Origin: Verrucomicrobiota bacterium
GTDB lineage: Bacteria > Verrucomicrobiota > Verrucomicrobiia > Chthoniobacterales > UBA10450
Reading direction: 5' to 3'
Assembly: GCA_003219695.1 (NCBI GenBank)
Contig: QHQA01000046.1
Span: 1-39,508 of the forward strand
Length of the DNA: 39,508 nt
Below, piece by piece: positions 1 through 9,600 of the stretch. Position 1 is the first letter of the stretch; each line of letters opens with the position of its first letter. The notes beneath the pieces were generated by a model, which saw nothing but the letters and a program-made list of their open reading frames with translations, did no database searches and was not told the origin of the DNA. The position numbers and the translations under genes are program-made.

Positions 1-2
1 TG

Positions 3-896
3 CGCCCTCCAATTTTTTCGGACGATATTGGCTACCGGCTCGGCCCGCGATTGAATGCTGCGGGACGCTTGAGCACGGCAGAGAAATCCTTGCGACTTTT
101 GCTTATGCGAAATGAAGACGAAGCAGCAGCGCTGGCGACCGAACTCGACCAGCAGAATCGCGAACGCCAGGAGGTGGAAAAACAAATCCTTGCGGCAGCG
201 ACGGAGAGGATCGACAAAAGTTTCGATGCCGCGCGCGACGCGGCGATCGTGACAGGCGCGCGCGGCTGGCATCCAGGCGTGCTCGGCATTGTGGCGTCGC
301 GGATCGCTCGAAAATATTATCGGCCCGCAATTGTGATCGGTTTCGACGAAAGCGGAACGGGTAAGGGGAGCGGACGCAGTATCGAGGGCTTGAACCTCGT
401 CGAGGCGTTGACGCGCTGCGCGGACAGGCTCGATAAATTTGGCGGGCACGAAATGGCTGCTGGCCTGGCGTTGCGCGAAGAAAATTTCGAACGTTTTGCC
501 GAGGCGTTTCGCAGCACCGCGCACGAGCTTCTTTCCGAAGAAGCTTTGCAACCGCGCCTGCGACTGGATCACGAGCTGGCGTTCATGGACATCGACGTCG
601 AGTTTCTGCGCTGGCACGAAATGTTGCAGCCATTTGGAAACGGAAATCCCCAGCCAATGTTCTTTGCGCGCAGTGTCGAGCCAGTCGCTCCGCCGCGTCT
701 CGTGAACGAGAAACATCTCATCTTTCGGCTGCGCCAGGGCGATCGCCATCGACGCGCCGTTTATTTCGATGGCGCATCAAATCAATTGCCGCCGCCGCCT
801 TGGGACGTCGCATTCCGGATTGAGGCAGACGAATATGACGGGGAAACTTTGGTGGCCATGCACATCGAGGCGGTGCGCGCAGCGGAGCGAATTTGA
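3..896 (+). CDS. recJ: RecJ single-strand DNA exonuclease, C-terminal part (5' end outside window)
   Basis: RecJ degrades single-stranded DNA 5' to 3' in recombination and mismatch repair. The frame is open from the first bases of the window, so the N-terminal DHH catalytic domain lies upstream. What remains starts with the GPRLNAAGR motif typical of the region leading into the DHHA1 domain. It continues with GWHPGVLGIVASR, the glycine-rich GRSIEGLNL and a GGHEMAAGLAL block, all hallmarks of the DHHA1 nucleotide/DNA-binding domain. The C-terminal third (LQPFGNGNPQPMF onward) is the RecJ OB fold. The stop is TGA at 894-896. recG follows on the same strand after a gap that holds a palindromic repeat. 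Family assignment is firm; only the 5' end is missing. Confidence 0.95.
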   Translation, partial: RPPIFSDDIGYRLGPRLNAAGRLSTAEKSLRLLLMRNEDEAAALATELDQQNRERQEVEKQILAAATERIDKSFDAARDAAIVTGARGWHPGVLGIVASRIARKYYRPAIVIGFDESGTGKGSGRSIEGLNLVEALTRCADRLDKFGGHEMAAGLALREENFERFAEAFRSTAHELLSEEALQPRLRLDHELAFMDIDVEFLRWHEMLQPFGNGNPQPMFFARSVEPVAPPRLVNEKHLIFRLRQGDRHRRAVYFDGASNQLPPPPWDVAFRIEADEYDGETLVAMHIEAVRAAERI

Positions 897-913
897 ATAG
901 GTTACGCTGCATT

Positions 914-1004
914 GTCATCCTGAGCGCAGCGAAGCGAAGTCGAAGGATCCCGTTGTGATGTCGTACTGTAATGCCACGGGATTCCTCGACTTCGCTCGGA
1001 ATGA
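914..1004. repeat. Palindromic intergenic repeat, family E (recJ-recG gap)
   Basis: The left arm GTCATCCTGAGCGCAGCGAA (914-933) continues into GAAGTCGAAGGATCCC. The right arm at 975-1004 reads as its inverted counterpart, GTCATTCCGAGCGAAGTCGA on the minus strand. A second, more diverged copy lies at 27983-28124, upstream of pth. It is a REP-like element that would form a long hairpin in recJ-recG read-through transcripts. Confidence 0.75.
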
Positions 1005-1023
1005 CGAGCTGTAAACCCGGCAC

Positions 1024-3738
1024 ATGACTCCCGTCTCAGCAAAACTTGAAGAATTACACTGGATTCCCCGCCCGCGCTTGCTCGCGCTGCGCCGGCTGGG
1101 AATCGAAACCGTGGAAGATTTGCTGACGCATTTTCCGCGGCGCCATGAAGACCGCAGCGAGTTCCCGCATTTTCCGCGTGAGGAGAGCGACGTGCCGATC
1201 TGTCTTTGTGGCGAAGTGATCAAAACCTCGCTGCGCCGTTTCGGCGGTTGGAAAAAAATTTTTGAAGCCACGCTGCAAGAATCAAACCCAAATGCGCTGA
1301 GTGAGCCGCTTGTGTGCCGATGGTTCAACCTGCATTACGTGCAGAAAATGATCGCGACCGGTCAACGAATCGTTGTTTTCGGAAAGCCGCGCCTGCGGGG
1401 AAAACGAATTTGCATGGATCATCCGGAGTTCGAGGTCATCGAGAACGATGAAGAGATATCGATCCATTTCCGCAGAATCACGCCGGTCTATCCTGCGACG
1501 GAAGGTCTCTCGCAGCGTGTTTTGCGCGGCCTCATTTACCGGGTGTTAAATGAGCTTCCACCCGCGTCTGCCGGATTGGAAACACTAGTCCCCCGCGATC
1601 TTGTTCACGGCGAAAGACGCGACGCGATTCGCGCGATTCATTTTCCAGAAAGCTGGGAAGCGCGAGACGCCGCGCGCGAGCATTTGGTTCTTTCCGAATT
1701 CTTCGCGATGCAACTGCTGATTGCGTCGCGGCGCGCCGACTTATCGATGCGTGTTGGCCAGGCGCACTGCGGATCTGGCGCAATGCTCGACAGATTTCTC
1801 AAATCGCTTCCATTCGAACTCACTCGGGCGCAGGAGAAAGTCATCGCGGAAATCCAACGCGATCTCGCGACAAATCATCCGATGAATCGTTTGCTGCAAG
1901 GCGACGTCGGTTCTGGAAAAACCGTGGTCGCCATCGCGGCGATGTTGCTGGCCGTAGAGGCTGGCTATCAGGCCGCGTTCATGGCGCCCACGCAAATTCT
2001 GGCCGAGCAACATTACGATGTGCTGCGCCGCTGGCTGGAGCCGCTGGGCGGGCGCATTGCGCTGCGCACGGCCGCGCGACAGGAAGAAAGCGGCCCGCTG
2101 CCGCTGTTTGCGGGCGACCCCAAACATCTGGGGAGCACAGGCTGCCAGCCTGTCGTGTCCGGCAGCCTGCCGGATACACAAGCGCGTGCGGCGTCCGAGA
2201 CCGCAGGCGAGTCACGCTATTCCCGCCGAAATCTCCCGCATTTTGAACGACCATTGGCAAAGTACGCGATCACGTTCTCCACGCGAAACCACAGGCGATT
2301 GTCGGAGAAAGCGCGTGACATCGTGCTCGAGTCAATTCTCCATTGGAAGGATCGCAGGTACGAACTTTATGCGGCGTGCGTGATGCCCGACCACGTGCAT
2401 CTCCTGATCGAACCGATGATCGAACGCGTTGGGGATTCCGGAAATCCTGTCTTTTTCTCGCTGTCGAAGATTTTGCATAGTGTAAAGTCGTTTACCGCGA
2501 CTCAAATCAACAAGATCGAGAGCATAAAGGACCCTGTGTGGGAAACGGAATCGTTTGATCGATTGATTCGATCTGAGAGCGATCTGCGGGAGAAAGTTCT
2601 TTACATCACGCGGAATCCTTGGGATGCAGGGGCGGCCGAGAGAGGAAAAGATTATCGGTGGGTTTGGTACCTTGGGAGCTATAACGCCCAAGAGTTCGCG
2701 GCAGGCTGCCGCGAACAACAGGCTGGCAGCCTGTGCTCCCCAGACGAAGAGCGCATTGCGCGCGACGAGCCCCAAATCATCGTCGGCACACACGCACTGC
2801 TTTACGAATCAGTCTCGTTTTCCAATCTCGGGCTCGTGGTGATCGATGAGCAGCACAAGTTCGGCGTGGCGCAACGCGCGCGATTGACCGCGCGCGAACC
2901 GGCGCCGGATGTGCTGGTGATGACGGCTACGCCGATCCCGCGCACGCTGACGATGACGATTTACGGCGATCTCGATGTATCGACGATCGATGAGATGCCG
3001 CGCAATCGCGGAAAGATAATTACCGCGGTGCGCGATGCCTCGAAGCTGGGCGAGGTCCTCAGCTTTTTGCTGACGCAACTGGAAGCGGGCCGCCAGCTTT
3101 ACGTCATTTATCCGTTGATCGATGAAAGCGACAAACTCGACGTGAAGGCGGCGTCCGCGGAATATGACTTGTGGCGGGAACGATTGCACCCGTACCGGTG
3201 CGAATTACTTCACGGTCGTATTCCTGCGCCGGAAAAACAGCAAATCATGGAACGATTCCGGCGCGGCGACACCAATGCGCTGATCAGTACCACGGTAATC
3301 GAAGTCGGTGTCGATGTGCCTAACGCGACCGTGATGCTGGTGGAAAACGCCGAACGTTTCGGCCTGGCGCAGCTCCATCAGCTTCGCGGCAGGATCGGGC
3401 GGGGACAACACAAATCGTATTGCATCTTGCTTACGTCGGAGCAATCGAAGGAGAGTGCCGCGAAGCTGGCGGTGTTGGAAAAAACAAGCAACGGCTTCGA
3501 CGTGGCGGAAGCAGATTGGGAATTGCGCGGCCCGGGCGATTTGCTAGGCACGGCGCAAAGCGGGTTGCCCGCGCTGAAGATTGGCGATTTAATAAAAGAC
3601 GCTCCCTTGATGCGGCGTGCGCGTGCGGCAGCGATCTCGATCTTCCAAGCGGACCCCTGCCTGGAGCTGCCTGAGAATCAACGTTTCCGGCGTTTAATTG
3701 TCGAACAACAGGGACAAACCTTTTCCAACGTTAGTTAA
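1024..3738 (+). CDS. recG: RecG branched-DNA helicase with an in-frame RAYT transposase domain inside it
   Basis: RecG remodels stalled forks and Holliday junctions. The 904-residue frame is about 205 residues longer than usual RecG (around 690-700). The N-terminal wedge/OB domain is followed by Walker A GDVGSGKT (residues 293-300), motif Ia (APTQILAEQH), then the foreign block at about 369-573. RecG resumes with IIVGTHALL, DEQH (608-611), TATPIPRT, TTVIEVGVDVPNA and QLRGRIGRG, ending with the normal RecG tail. The foreign block contains a Y1/HUH transposase: HVH at 457-459 and a probable catalytic Tyr527 in the context YITRNPWDAG. It is bounded by inverted REP sequences that are themselves translated. 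No stop or frameshift is seen. The insert lies between motifs Ia and II, probably a surface segment of helicase lobe 1, so activity may survive; that is inference. The stop codon overlaps the start of the next gene (TAATG). Confidence 0.93.
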   Translation: MTPVSAKLEELHWIPRPRLLALRRLGIETVEDLLTHFPRRHEDRSEFPHFPREESDVPICLCGEVIKTSLRRFGGWKKIFEATLQESNPNALSEPLVCRWFNLHYVQKMIATGQRIVVFGKPRLRGKRICMDHPEFEVIENDEEISIHFRRITPVYPATEGLSQRVLRGLIYRVLNELPPASAGLETLVPRDLVHGERRDAIRAIHFPESWEARDAAREHLVLSEFFAMQLLIASRRADLSMRVGQAHCGSGAMLDRFLKSLPFELTRAQEKVIAEIQRDLATNHPMNRLLQGDVGSGKTVVAIAAMLLAVEAGYQAAFMAPTQILAEQHYDVLRRWLEPLGGRIALRTAARQEESGPLPLFAGDPKHLGSTGCQPVVSGSLPDTQARAASETAGESRYSRRNLPHFERPLAKYAITFSTRNHRRLSEKARDIVLESILHWKDRRYELYAACVMPDHVHLLIEPMIERVGDSGNPVFFSLSKILHSVKSFTATQINKIESIKDPVWETESFDRLIRSESDLREKVLYITRNPWDAGAAERGKDYRWVWYLGSYNAQEFAAGCREQQAGSLCSPDEERIARDEPQIIVGTHALLYESVSFSNLGLVVIDEQHKFGVAQRARLTAREPAPDVLVMTATPIPRTLTMTIYGDLDVSTIDEMPRNRGKIITAVRDASKLGEVLSFLLTQLEAGRQLYVIYPLIDESDKLDVKAASAEYDLWRERLHPYRCELLHGRIPAPEKQQIMERFRRGDTNALISTTVIEVGVDVPNATVMLVENAERFGLAQLHQLRGRIGRGQHKSYCILLTSEQSKESAAKLAVLEKTSNGFDVAEADWELRGPGDLLGTAQSGLPALKIGDLIKDAPLMRRARAAAISIFQADPCLELPENQRFRRLIVEQQGQTFSNVS
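2128..2743 (+). mobile_element. RAYT/REP element inserted within recG
   Basis: The ends are near-perfect inverted repeats of about 45 bp: 2128-2172 begins CTGGGGAGCACAGGCTGCCA, and 2699-2743 reads the same on the opposite strand. Each end holds two small palindromes (AGGCTGCCAGCCT and a GGCAGCCTGCC core), as expected of REP sequences. Between them is a RAYT-type Y1 transposase with the HUH pair at 2392-2400 and the Tyr codon at 2602-2604. No ATG precedes the HUH motif in this frame; an in-frame TTG exists at 2254. The transposase may therefore be made only as part of RecG. The delimited length, 616 bp, is not a multiple of three, so either the borders are off by a base or recG lost or gained a few bases at insertion. 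A solo REP of the same family lies at 22398-22448. Confidence 0.85.
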
Positions 3739-5243
3739 TGAAGAATCTCGCGAAGTTTTTGCTATTTGTCCTGCTGCTGAGCTTGGGAATTTCGTTGCTA
3801 TACGATTACCGCCTCAAGAATTTGCTCCCGCGCCGCACATCGGAGAAATACACGTTAGCCGGAGAGCCCGCAGTCAATCCAAAAGAAGTTGCATCGCTCG
3901 AAGCATTAAACCAGGAGCGGCGTACGCTGGTGAAGCAGGTGATTCCCGCAGTGGTGGCGGTGAAGACCTCCAAGAAGATCGGCATCCGGCGCCAGTACGG
4001 CTCTCTTGATCCATTCGAATTTTTCTTTGGCAACCCCAGGGGACAGTATCGCAGCCCGGGCAATGAAGCGCTGGTGCAAAAAGCACTGGGCTCGGGGGTG
4101 ATCGTTACCGACGAGGGCCACATCATCACCAACAATCACGTGGTGGATCAGGTGGACGAGATCGAGGTGCAATTGAGCGATGGCCGCACGAAAAAAGCGC
4201 GGTTGGTCGGCGCGGATTCTCAACTGGATCTGGCTGTACTTAAGATCGACAACCCCGGTGTCAAGCCGCTTAAGCTGGCCGATTCCGATACGGTGCAGCC
4301 GGGCGATTTTGTGCTCGCAATAGGCAACCCGTTTGGCTTCGAAGAGACGGTAACAGATGGAATCATCAGCTATAAGGGTCGAGCGAGCGATATTGGCGAA
4401 CTGTTACAAACCAACGCTGCGATTAACCCCGGCAACAGCGGCGGACCATTGATTAATCTGCGCGGGGAAGTGGTGGGTATTAACACCGCGATCATATCCA
4501 CCAGCGGCGCTTCGGCAGGCGTTGGCTTTGCCATTCCATCCAACACAGTCCGCACCGCGCTGGAAAGCTTATTGAAGCAGGGACGAATTATTCGCGGTTA
4601 TCTTGGGATCCAGGCCCGCGCCCCGCAATCCGGGCAAGGTAGCGCCGATAATCAAGGCGTAGTTATCGAAGACGTAGTTCCGGGATCGCCGGCAGCGGAG
4701 GCGCAACTGCAGCCAGGCGACGTGATCCAGAAGTTTGATGGACATGACGTGAAGGATTTCAACACACTCAGAAGCCTGGTGGCCCAGACGGAGTTGAATA
4801 AAGAAGTCGAGCTGGAAATCGAGCGCGACGGCAAGCCGCTTAAGGTGGCGACGCAAGTCAAAGAGCAGCCGGCGGGTTATCAAACTTCGCGGGTCTTGCC
4901 TCAACAAAATCAGCCACAGCAGCAAAACCCGGCACAACCAGGCGATGAAGAATCGGCCAGCGATCCTCTTGCTGCGATTCACGTGGAAGAGCTGACTCCG
5001 GAGATGGCGCGTCAACTTGATCTGCCTGCCAATGCGCAAGGCGTATTGGTGACGAGTGTCGATCCCGACAGCGGCGTAGCGGAGTTACAAAAAGGAGACG
5101 TGATTGAAGAAATCAATCAGCAGCCGGTCACGTCAGTTTCAGATTACAACAAGATCGCCGCCTCACTCGATCCCGACCAGCCGCAAGTCTTATCGGTTTG
5201 CCGGCATCGGATGCGTTCGTTTCTTGTTTTGCGACCGCGATGA
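3738..5243 (+). CDS. HtrA/Deg-family periplasmic serine protease (Do-like)
   Basis: HtrA proteases degrade or refold damaged envelope proteins. The N-terminus has a short hydrophobic signal/anchor segment (residues 4-22). The trypsin-like domain carries the full triad: His134 (NNHVV), Asp164 (LDLAVL) and Ser234 (GNSGGPL). Two PDZ domains follow, at about 285-370 and 410-500, separated by a Q/P-rich linker. A 501-residue length fits DegP/DegQ. ATG overlaps the recG stop by one base, so translation is probably coupled to recG. The C-terminus (VLSVCRHR...) aligns with the last strand of PDZ2 and looks complete. A family C palindrome begins immediately after the TGA stop. Confidence 0.95.
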   Translation: MKNLAKFLLFVLLLSLGISLLYDYRLKNLLPRRTSEKYTLAGEPAVNPKEVASLEALNQERRTLVKQVIPAVVAVKTSKKIGIRRQYGSLDPFEFFFGNPRGQYRSPGNEALVQKALGSGVIVTDEGHIITNNHVVDQVDEIEVQLSDGRTKKARLVGADSQLDLAVLKIDNPGVKPLKLADSDTVQPGDFVLAIGNPFGFEETVTDGIISYKGRASDIGELLQTNAAINPGNSGGPLINLRGEVVGINTAIISTSGASAGVGFAIPSNTVRTALESLLKQGRIIRGYLGIQARAPQSGQGSADNQGVVIEDVVPGSPAAEAQLQPGDVIQKFDGHDVKDFNTLRSLVAQTELNKEVELEIERDGKPLKVATQVKEQPAGYQTSRVLPQQNQPQQQNPAQPGDEESASDPLAAIHVEELTPEMARQLDLPANAQGVLVTSVDPDSGVAELQKGDVIEEINQQPVTSVSDYNKIAASLDPDQPQVLSVCRHRMRSFLVLRPR

Positions 5244-5304
5244 TTGGTAGGGACGGCGCGCTGCGGTCGCCGCGGGGACACATCGCAGCGCGATGTCCCT
5301 ACCA
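5244..5304. repeat. REP-like palindrome, family C (after htrA)
   Basis: TTGGTAGGGAC on the left is matched by GTCCCTACCA on the right, with a second nested palindrome around GCGCTGCG/CGCAGCGC. It begins at the base after the htrA stop and lies between convergent genes. Similar elements lie at 32108-32164, inside a gene, and as a half copy at 15374-15403. Confidence 0.8.
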
Positions 5305-5315
5305 GGTTTGCACCG

Positions 5316-5990
5316 TCAGCACGCAATCGCTCGACGTCGGCAAACGCCAGAGAGCATTTCCCAGAGCGCGTCGAGAACGCGGTTCACCGACGCTTTCATT
5401 GATTCGAAATTGCGATGGTCGATGTAACGATTCAGCATCTCGCGCTCGGCGGCAGAATGCTCGCGATCCGCGTCGATATGAACGGTGAAATACTCGTAAT
5501 GCTCCGGGTTGGTAAAGCCGTAGTATTTATTGAGTCCATCGATCTTCGATTCACAGATCGCTGAAATTTGGCTTTCGTATGCGTAAAGCGCAGCGAGACC
5601 TTCCGCGGTAGATCCATTGCGGCAGATTGATCGGAAAGTCCCGATCAAGTTCTCCGTTTCCGGCCATTTTCCCGACTTGCGTATTTCGGGAGCCGACACG
5701 TCGAGTCCTTCGCCGAATTGGAGCCAAAGCTCGGGATGATTGGGCGAGCCGGCTTCTTCATCCATCAAGTTTGCGAGCAACTGTTTTCGTGTCTCTTGAT
5801 CATCGCACTTTGCATGCACCGCCGACAGATACGTCGGAAAAGCTGCGACATGATGATAATATTGCCGCGCATAATCCGCGAGCGCTTGTCTGCTCAGCTC
5901 TCCGCGCGTCCACGCGAGATAAAACGGATGTTTCAAGAGATGCTTTGCCGCGATGTCATTGTCGATTTCTTCGAGATGATGATGGCTCAT
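5316..5990 (-). CDS. CADD-family diiron protein (putative p-aminobenzoate/folate synthesis)
   Basis: The 224-residue protein has the heme-oxygenase-like fold signature of the CADD/PqqC/TenA group. The chlamydial homologue CADD is reported to make p-aminobenzoate for folate from one of its own tyrosines, using a diiron site. The ligand pattern is complete and correctly spaced: Glu78, His85, Glu139, His171, Asp175 and His178. These match the chlamydial set I recall (E81, H88, E142, H174, D178, H181) with a constant offset of three. Tyr24, Tyr40, Tyr138 and Lys149 fall where the chlamydial Tyr27, Tyr43, Tyr141 and Lys152 would be. The gene stands alone between REP-type elements, convergent with htrA. 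The family call is strong; the PABA role is inferred from the homologue. Confidence 0.85.
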   Translation of the reverse strand: MSHHHLEEIDNDIAAKHLLKHPFYLAWTRGELSRQALADYARQYYHHVAAFPTYLSAVHAKCDDQETRKQLLANLMDEEAGSPNHPELWLQFGEGLDVSAPEIRKSGKWPETENLIGTFRSICRNGSTAEGLAALYAYESQISAICESKIDGLNKYYGFTNPEHYEYFTVHIDADREHSAAEREMLNRYIDHRNFESMKASVNRVLDALWEMLSGVCRRRAIAC

Positions 5991-6068
5991 AAGATTGGTT
6001 CCTACATTTTTGTGAGTTTACAAATGCAGGATAAATCGCTGCAAGTGTTTAGTATGATCTCGTGACAA

Positions 6069-6649
6069 TAGCCCAGCGTTTTAACGCTGGGCCAACCATG
6101 ATACACAAACCGAGTCCCAACCGGGACGAAAGAATTATGCATTCATTCACAAGTCTTCTCATTCATTGCGTCTGGAGCACGAAGAACCGCCAGCCCATCT
6201 TGAGTTCGGATATTCGAGGTCGCTTTGGCCGTATCTCGGGGGAATCGCAAGAGAAAATAAGATGAAAGCGCTCGCCATCGGCGGAGTCGCGGACCACGTA
6301 CACATGCTGATTTCAATGCCAGCAACACTTTCTGTGAAGAAGGGGTTACAACTTCTTAAGGGCAATTCTTCTAAATGGATTCACGAGACATTTCCGGGAA
6401 TGCGCTTGTTCGAATGGCAGGAAGAGTATGGCGCGTTCAGCATCGGTGTTTCCGGTACCGAGTCCACGGTTGCGTATATTCGGAACCAAGCCGAGCATCA
6501 TCGCACGCGATCCTTCCGCGAAGAATTCATAGCGATGCTCCGCCGCCACGGCTTCGATTACGACGAACGAATGCTCGATTAATTTTTTCGTCCCTGTCGG
6601 GACTGGTCGCTTTAACAATTCCGCAACCCACCGCTAAAGCGCTGGGCTA
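6069..6649 (+). mobile_element. IS200-like element with REP-type inverted ends, family F
   Basis: The left end has the hairpin GCCCAGCGTTTTAACGCTGG (6071-6090) and, further in, AGTCCCAACCGGGACGAAAG (6113-6132). The right end carries the inverted counterparts: TTTCGTCCCTGTCGGGACT (6586-6604) and an AGCGCTGGGCTA block ending near 6649. A degraded Y1 transposase fills the interior. The layout mirrors the element inside recG with unrelated end sequences, so it is a second, independent REP/transposase lineage. Confidence 0.7.
6137..6582 (+). pseudogene. Frameshifted IS200/IS605-like Y1 transposase
   Basis: Translation from ATG 6137 gives the usual start of this family (MHSFTSLLIHCVWSTKNRQP) but runs out of frame near 6215-6222. 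The remainder (LWPYLGGIARENKMKALAIGG onward) continues in the frame that ends at 6582. It keeps the HUH motif (DHVHML) and the catalytic-Tyr region (VAYIRNQAEHH). Joining the two frames gives a normal-length protein of about 148 residues, so one indel has disabled an otherwise intact gene. No slippery heptamer is evident at the junction, so a simple mutation or sequencing error is likelier than programmed frameshifting. Confidence 0.75.
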
Positions 6650-6654
6650 TTTTT

Positions 6655-9600
6655 TCACGTGGCTTGCAAAATGTGTTTGATCCCGCGAATGGGAATGACG
6701 ACCCAGCTGGGACGATTGTTGAGTTCATAACCGATTTCATAGACGGCTTTATCGAGCAAATATGCTTCGAGCATGATTTGCAGGTCGTCGCTGCTTTGCG
6801 GGATGAAAATCGCGCTGGCCGTGGTTTTTAAATAACTCTGAAGGAAAATACTGTTGATCTGGCGGTACCAGAGATCCGCCCAGCGTTCCAAGAATGGCAC
6901 GTCCTCCTTGCGCATGGCGGGCTGCCAAAGCGCGCTGTAAGCCGCGTATTGAAACGAGCGCATCATGCCGGCAACATCGCGCAACGCGGAGCGTTTCCAT
7001 TTTCGCTCGCTGAGCGCTCGCGCTGGTTCGCCTTCAAAATCGGTGATGATGAAATCTTTTCCAGTGTAAAGGACCTGGCCAAGATGGTAATCGCCGTGGA
7101 TGCGGATTTTTGCGGCATTGGTCTTTCGGTCGAGGAGCCGTTTTTCGCGGTTGTGAATCTCCTTTTCTGCGGCCAGGACGTCTTTCGCTTCCTCGCGCAA
7201 TTCATCGGGCACATCGGACAATCTCTTTTGCAACAACGCGAAATTACGCCGCAGCAATGCACGCATGTTCTGATATGCGGAACGCTGCGCCATGGCGTTG
7301 AACGGCTCCGGTGCGAACGCGGGATCCTTGGGATGCGACGCGAGCGCGATGTGCAGGTCGCCGGTGCGTTGGCCTAACAACATCGCTTTTTCGGGATAGA
7401 TCCCGCCGATTAGCTCGTCCAAAAGCGCGCCTGGTGGTGCGGTTTCGTTCTGCAAATCGGCCTTCCGTGCAAGAACGCGTTCGTAGTAGCGACCAACAGC
7501 GTCGAGTGTGAGCCGCCACGCGTCCCCCTGGCTGGTAACAGCGTTCTGCAACAAGCAAACAATCGTCGGCTCGGATTTGCCGCGGCGATATTCGAGCGCG
7601 CCCTTAAACGCAGGTACGTTCTGGAAATTGACGCGCTCAGTCAAAAAGCGCGTGACTTCGGCATCAGGGTTCACGCCGTCTTCGAGTTTGCGGTAAAGTT
7701 TGATGAAAAATCTGTTGTCGAAGAGCATCGATGAGTTGCTCTGCTCGCCACCAACAACATGCGACTGAGACCTCCGGGGTGCGCCGTCGCCAACAAGCGC
7801 GCCGCCGGCGTTCCCGATCAGTTCACCCGAATTGCCGCGATGTCTTTCACGCTGCGCAATCGCGCTGAACAATTGGGCCCGAAACTTCTCGTCCCAGATC
7901 GCGTCGTGAAGCAGTGTTTCTTCTGGTTCGCTGAAGCGCGCGATGATCGCGGCTGGAACGGCTTGAGCGATGGCGCGAGCGGCATCGCCGGTGGCGATTT
8001 GAACCGGAAATACATAAGTCTCGGTTGGTCCATCCAGATAACTGATCTCGATGAGCCAGATTTGCGCTGCGCTGGGGTCTGCCGATACGGGCACTTGCTC
8101 GACCACGCGCATCTGGCGAAGGGTTCGCGCCTTCGATCCGAACCAGCGGCAAGTCTGAATGTAGGCGGGGAGGATTTCGCGTTCGAAGCTTGTCCTTCCG
8201 GTTCCTACCAGCAGCGCTTCAAGCCGGGCTGGTACTGCAATTGTGGGAACGCGCCGCTTCTGCGCGGCGCGCGTAGCCGTGGATTGTGGGCGAATGGCAA
8301 ACCAGTAGAAGGCATGCGGCCCAAGCATGATGGGGTAGCGCGATTTTCGAATCCTGGGAAAATAGTTCTGGCTGAAAACTTCCGTGAGCCTGCTGCCGGA
8401 GAAGCGGGAAAGATCAAGCTCAGCGGATTGCGAAAAGCGCGAAAGATTGACCACCACCAGGATGGTCTCATGGTCGTAGCGCCGCAGGAAGGCGAGCACC
8501 TTGGGATTGTCCGGATAGAGAAATTCGAGCGAGCCGCGCGACAACGCCTTGAAATTTTTGCGCATGGCAATTACGCGGCGCATCCACCACAGAAGCGAGG
8601 ATAAGTTTTTCTGCTGGTTCTCGACGTTGATCGCTTCGTAGTGGTATTCCGGATCGATGATGACCGGCAGGTAAAGCTGTTGCGGATTTGCCTTGGAAAA
8701 ACCGGCATTTCGGTCCGGGCTCCAGTGCATCGGGGTGCGGCAGCCGTTGCGATCGCCGAGATAAAAATTATCGCCCATGCCGATTTCGTCGCCGTAGTAA
8801 AGAATCGGCGTCCCCGGCATGGAGAACAACATGGTGTTGAGCAGTTCTATTTTGCGGCGGCTGTTGCCCAGCAGCGGGGCGAGCCGGCGGCGAATGCCCA
8901 GATTGATGCGCGCGTGGGGGTCATTCGCATAAACACGCCACATGTAATCGCGCTCCTCGTCGGTCACCATTTCCAGCGTCAACTCATCGTGGTTCCGCAG
9001 GAACATCGCCCACTGGCAATTGTCGGGAATCGGCGGCGTCTGCTCGAGAATATCGATCATCGGAAAGCGATCCTCCATCTGTAATGCCATAAACATCCGC
9101 GGCATTAACGGGAAATGAAAACTCATGTGCGACTCATCGCCATTTCCGAAGTAAACCACGGCGTCTTCCGGCCATTGGTTCGCCTCCGCCAGCAACATGC
9201 GGCCGGGAAATTTTCGATCCACGTGCGCACGCAGTTTTCTCAAAAACTCATGCGTCTCCGGCAAGTTTTCGCAGCTTGTGCCTTCGCGCTCGTAAAGGTA
9301 AGGCACCGCATCGAGACGCAGGCCGTCCACGCCCATGGCCAGCCAGAAATCGCAGACTTTTTCCACTGCCTCATGAACGGCCGCATTATCAAAATTCAGG
9401 TCCGGCTGATGGGAATAAAACCGATGCCAGTAATACGCTTTCGCGAACGGGTCCCACGCCCAGTTCGATGTTTCGAAATCTTTGAAAATGATGCGCGCGT
9501 CCTTGAATTTCTCTGGCGTATCGCTCCAGACATAAAAATCCTTGTAGGCTAGATCGTCATTGTAGCTGGGGTCCGTGACCCCGGCTGGTACAGATGTAGG

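Noticed and set aside
2128..2743. Intein in RecG
   Set aside because: The insert has no intein splice blocks (no Cys/Ser at the first position with HN at the end). It contains HUH transposase motifs and inverted repeats instead.
5150..5243. Frameshift at the end of the HtrA gene
   Set aside because: The odd-looking tail VLSVCRHRMRSFLVLRP fits the last PDZ strand, and the stop precedes the palindrome, so the end is probably natural.
6205..6225. Programmed frameshift in the IS200-like transposase
   Set aside because: No slippery heptamer or following pseudoknot is evident, and relatives are single-frame.
7759..8604. 281-codon open frame opposite treS
   Set aside because: Antisense to a clearly conserved maltokinase/TreS gene; the product has no recognisable motif.
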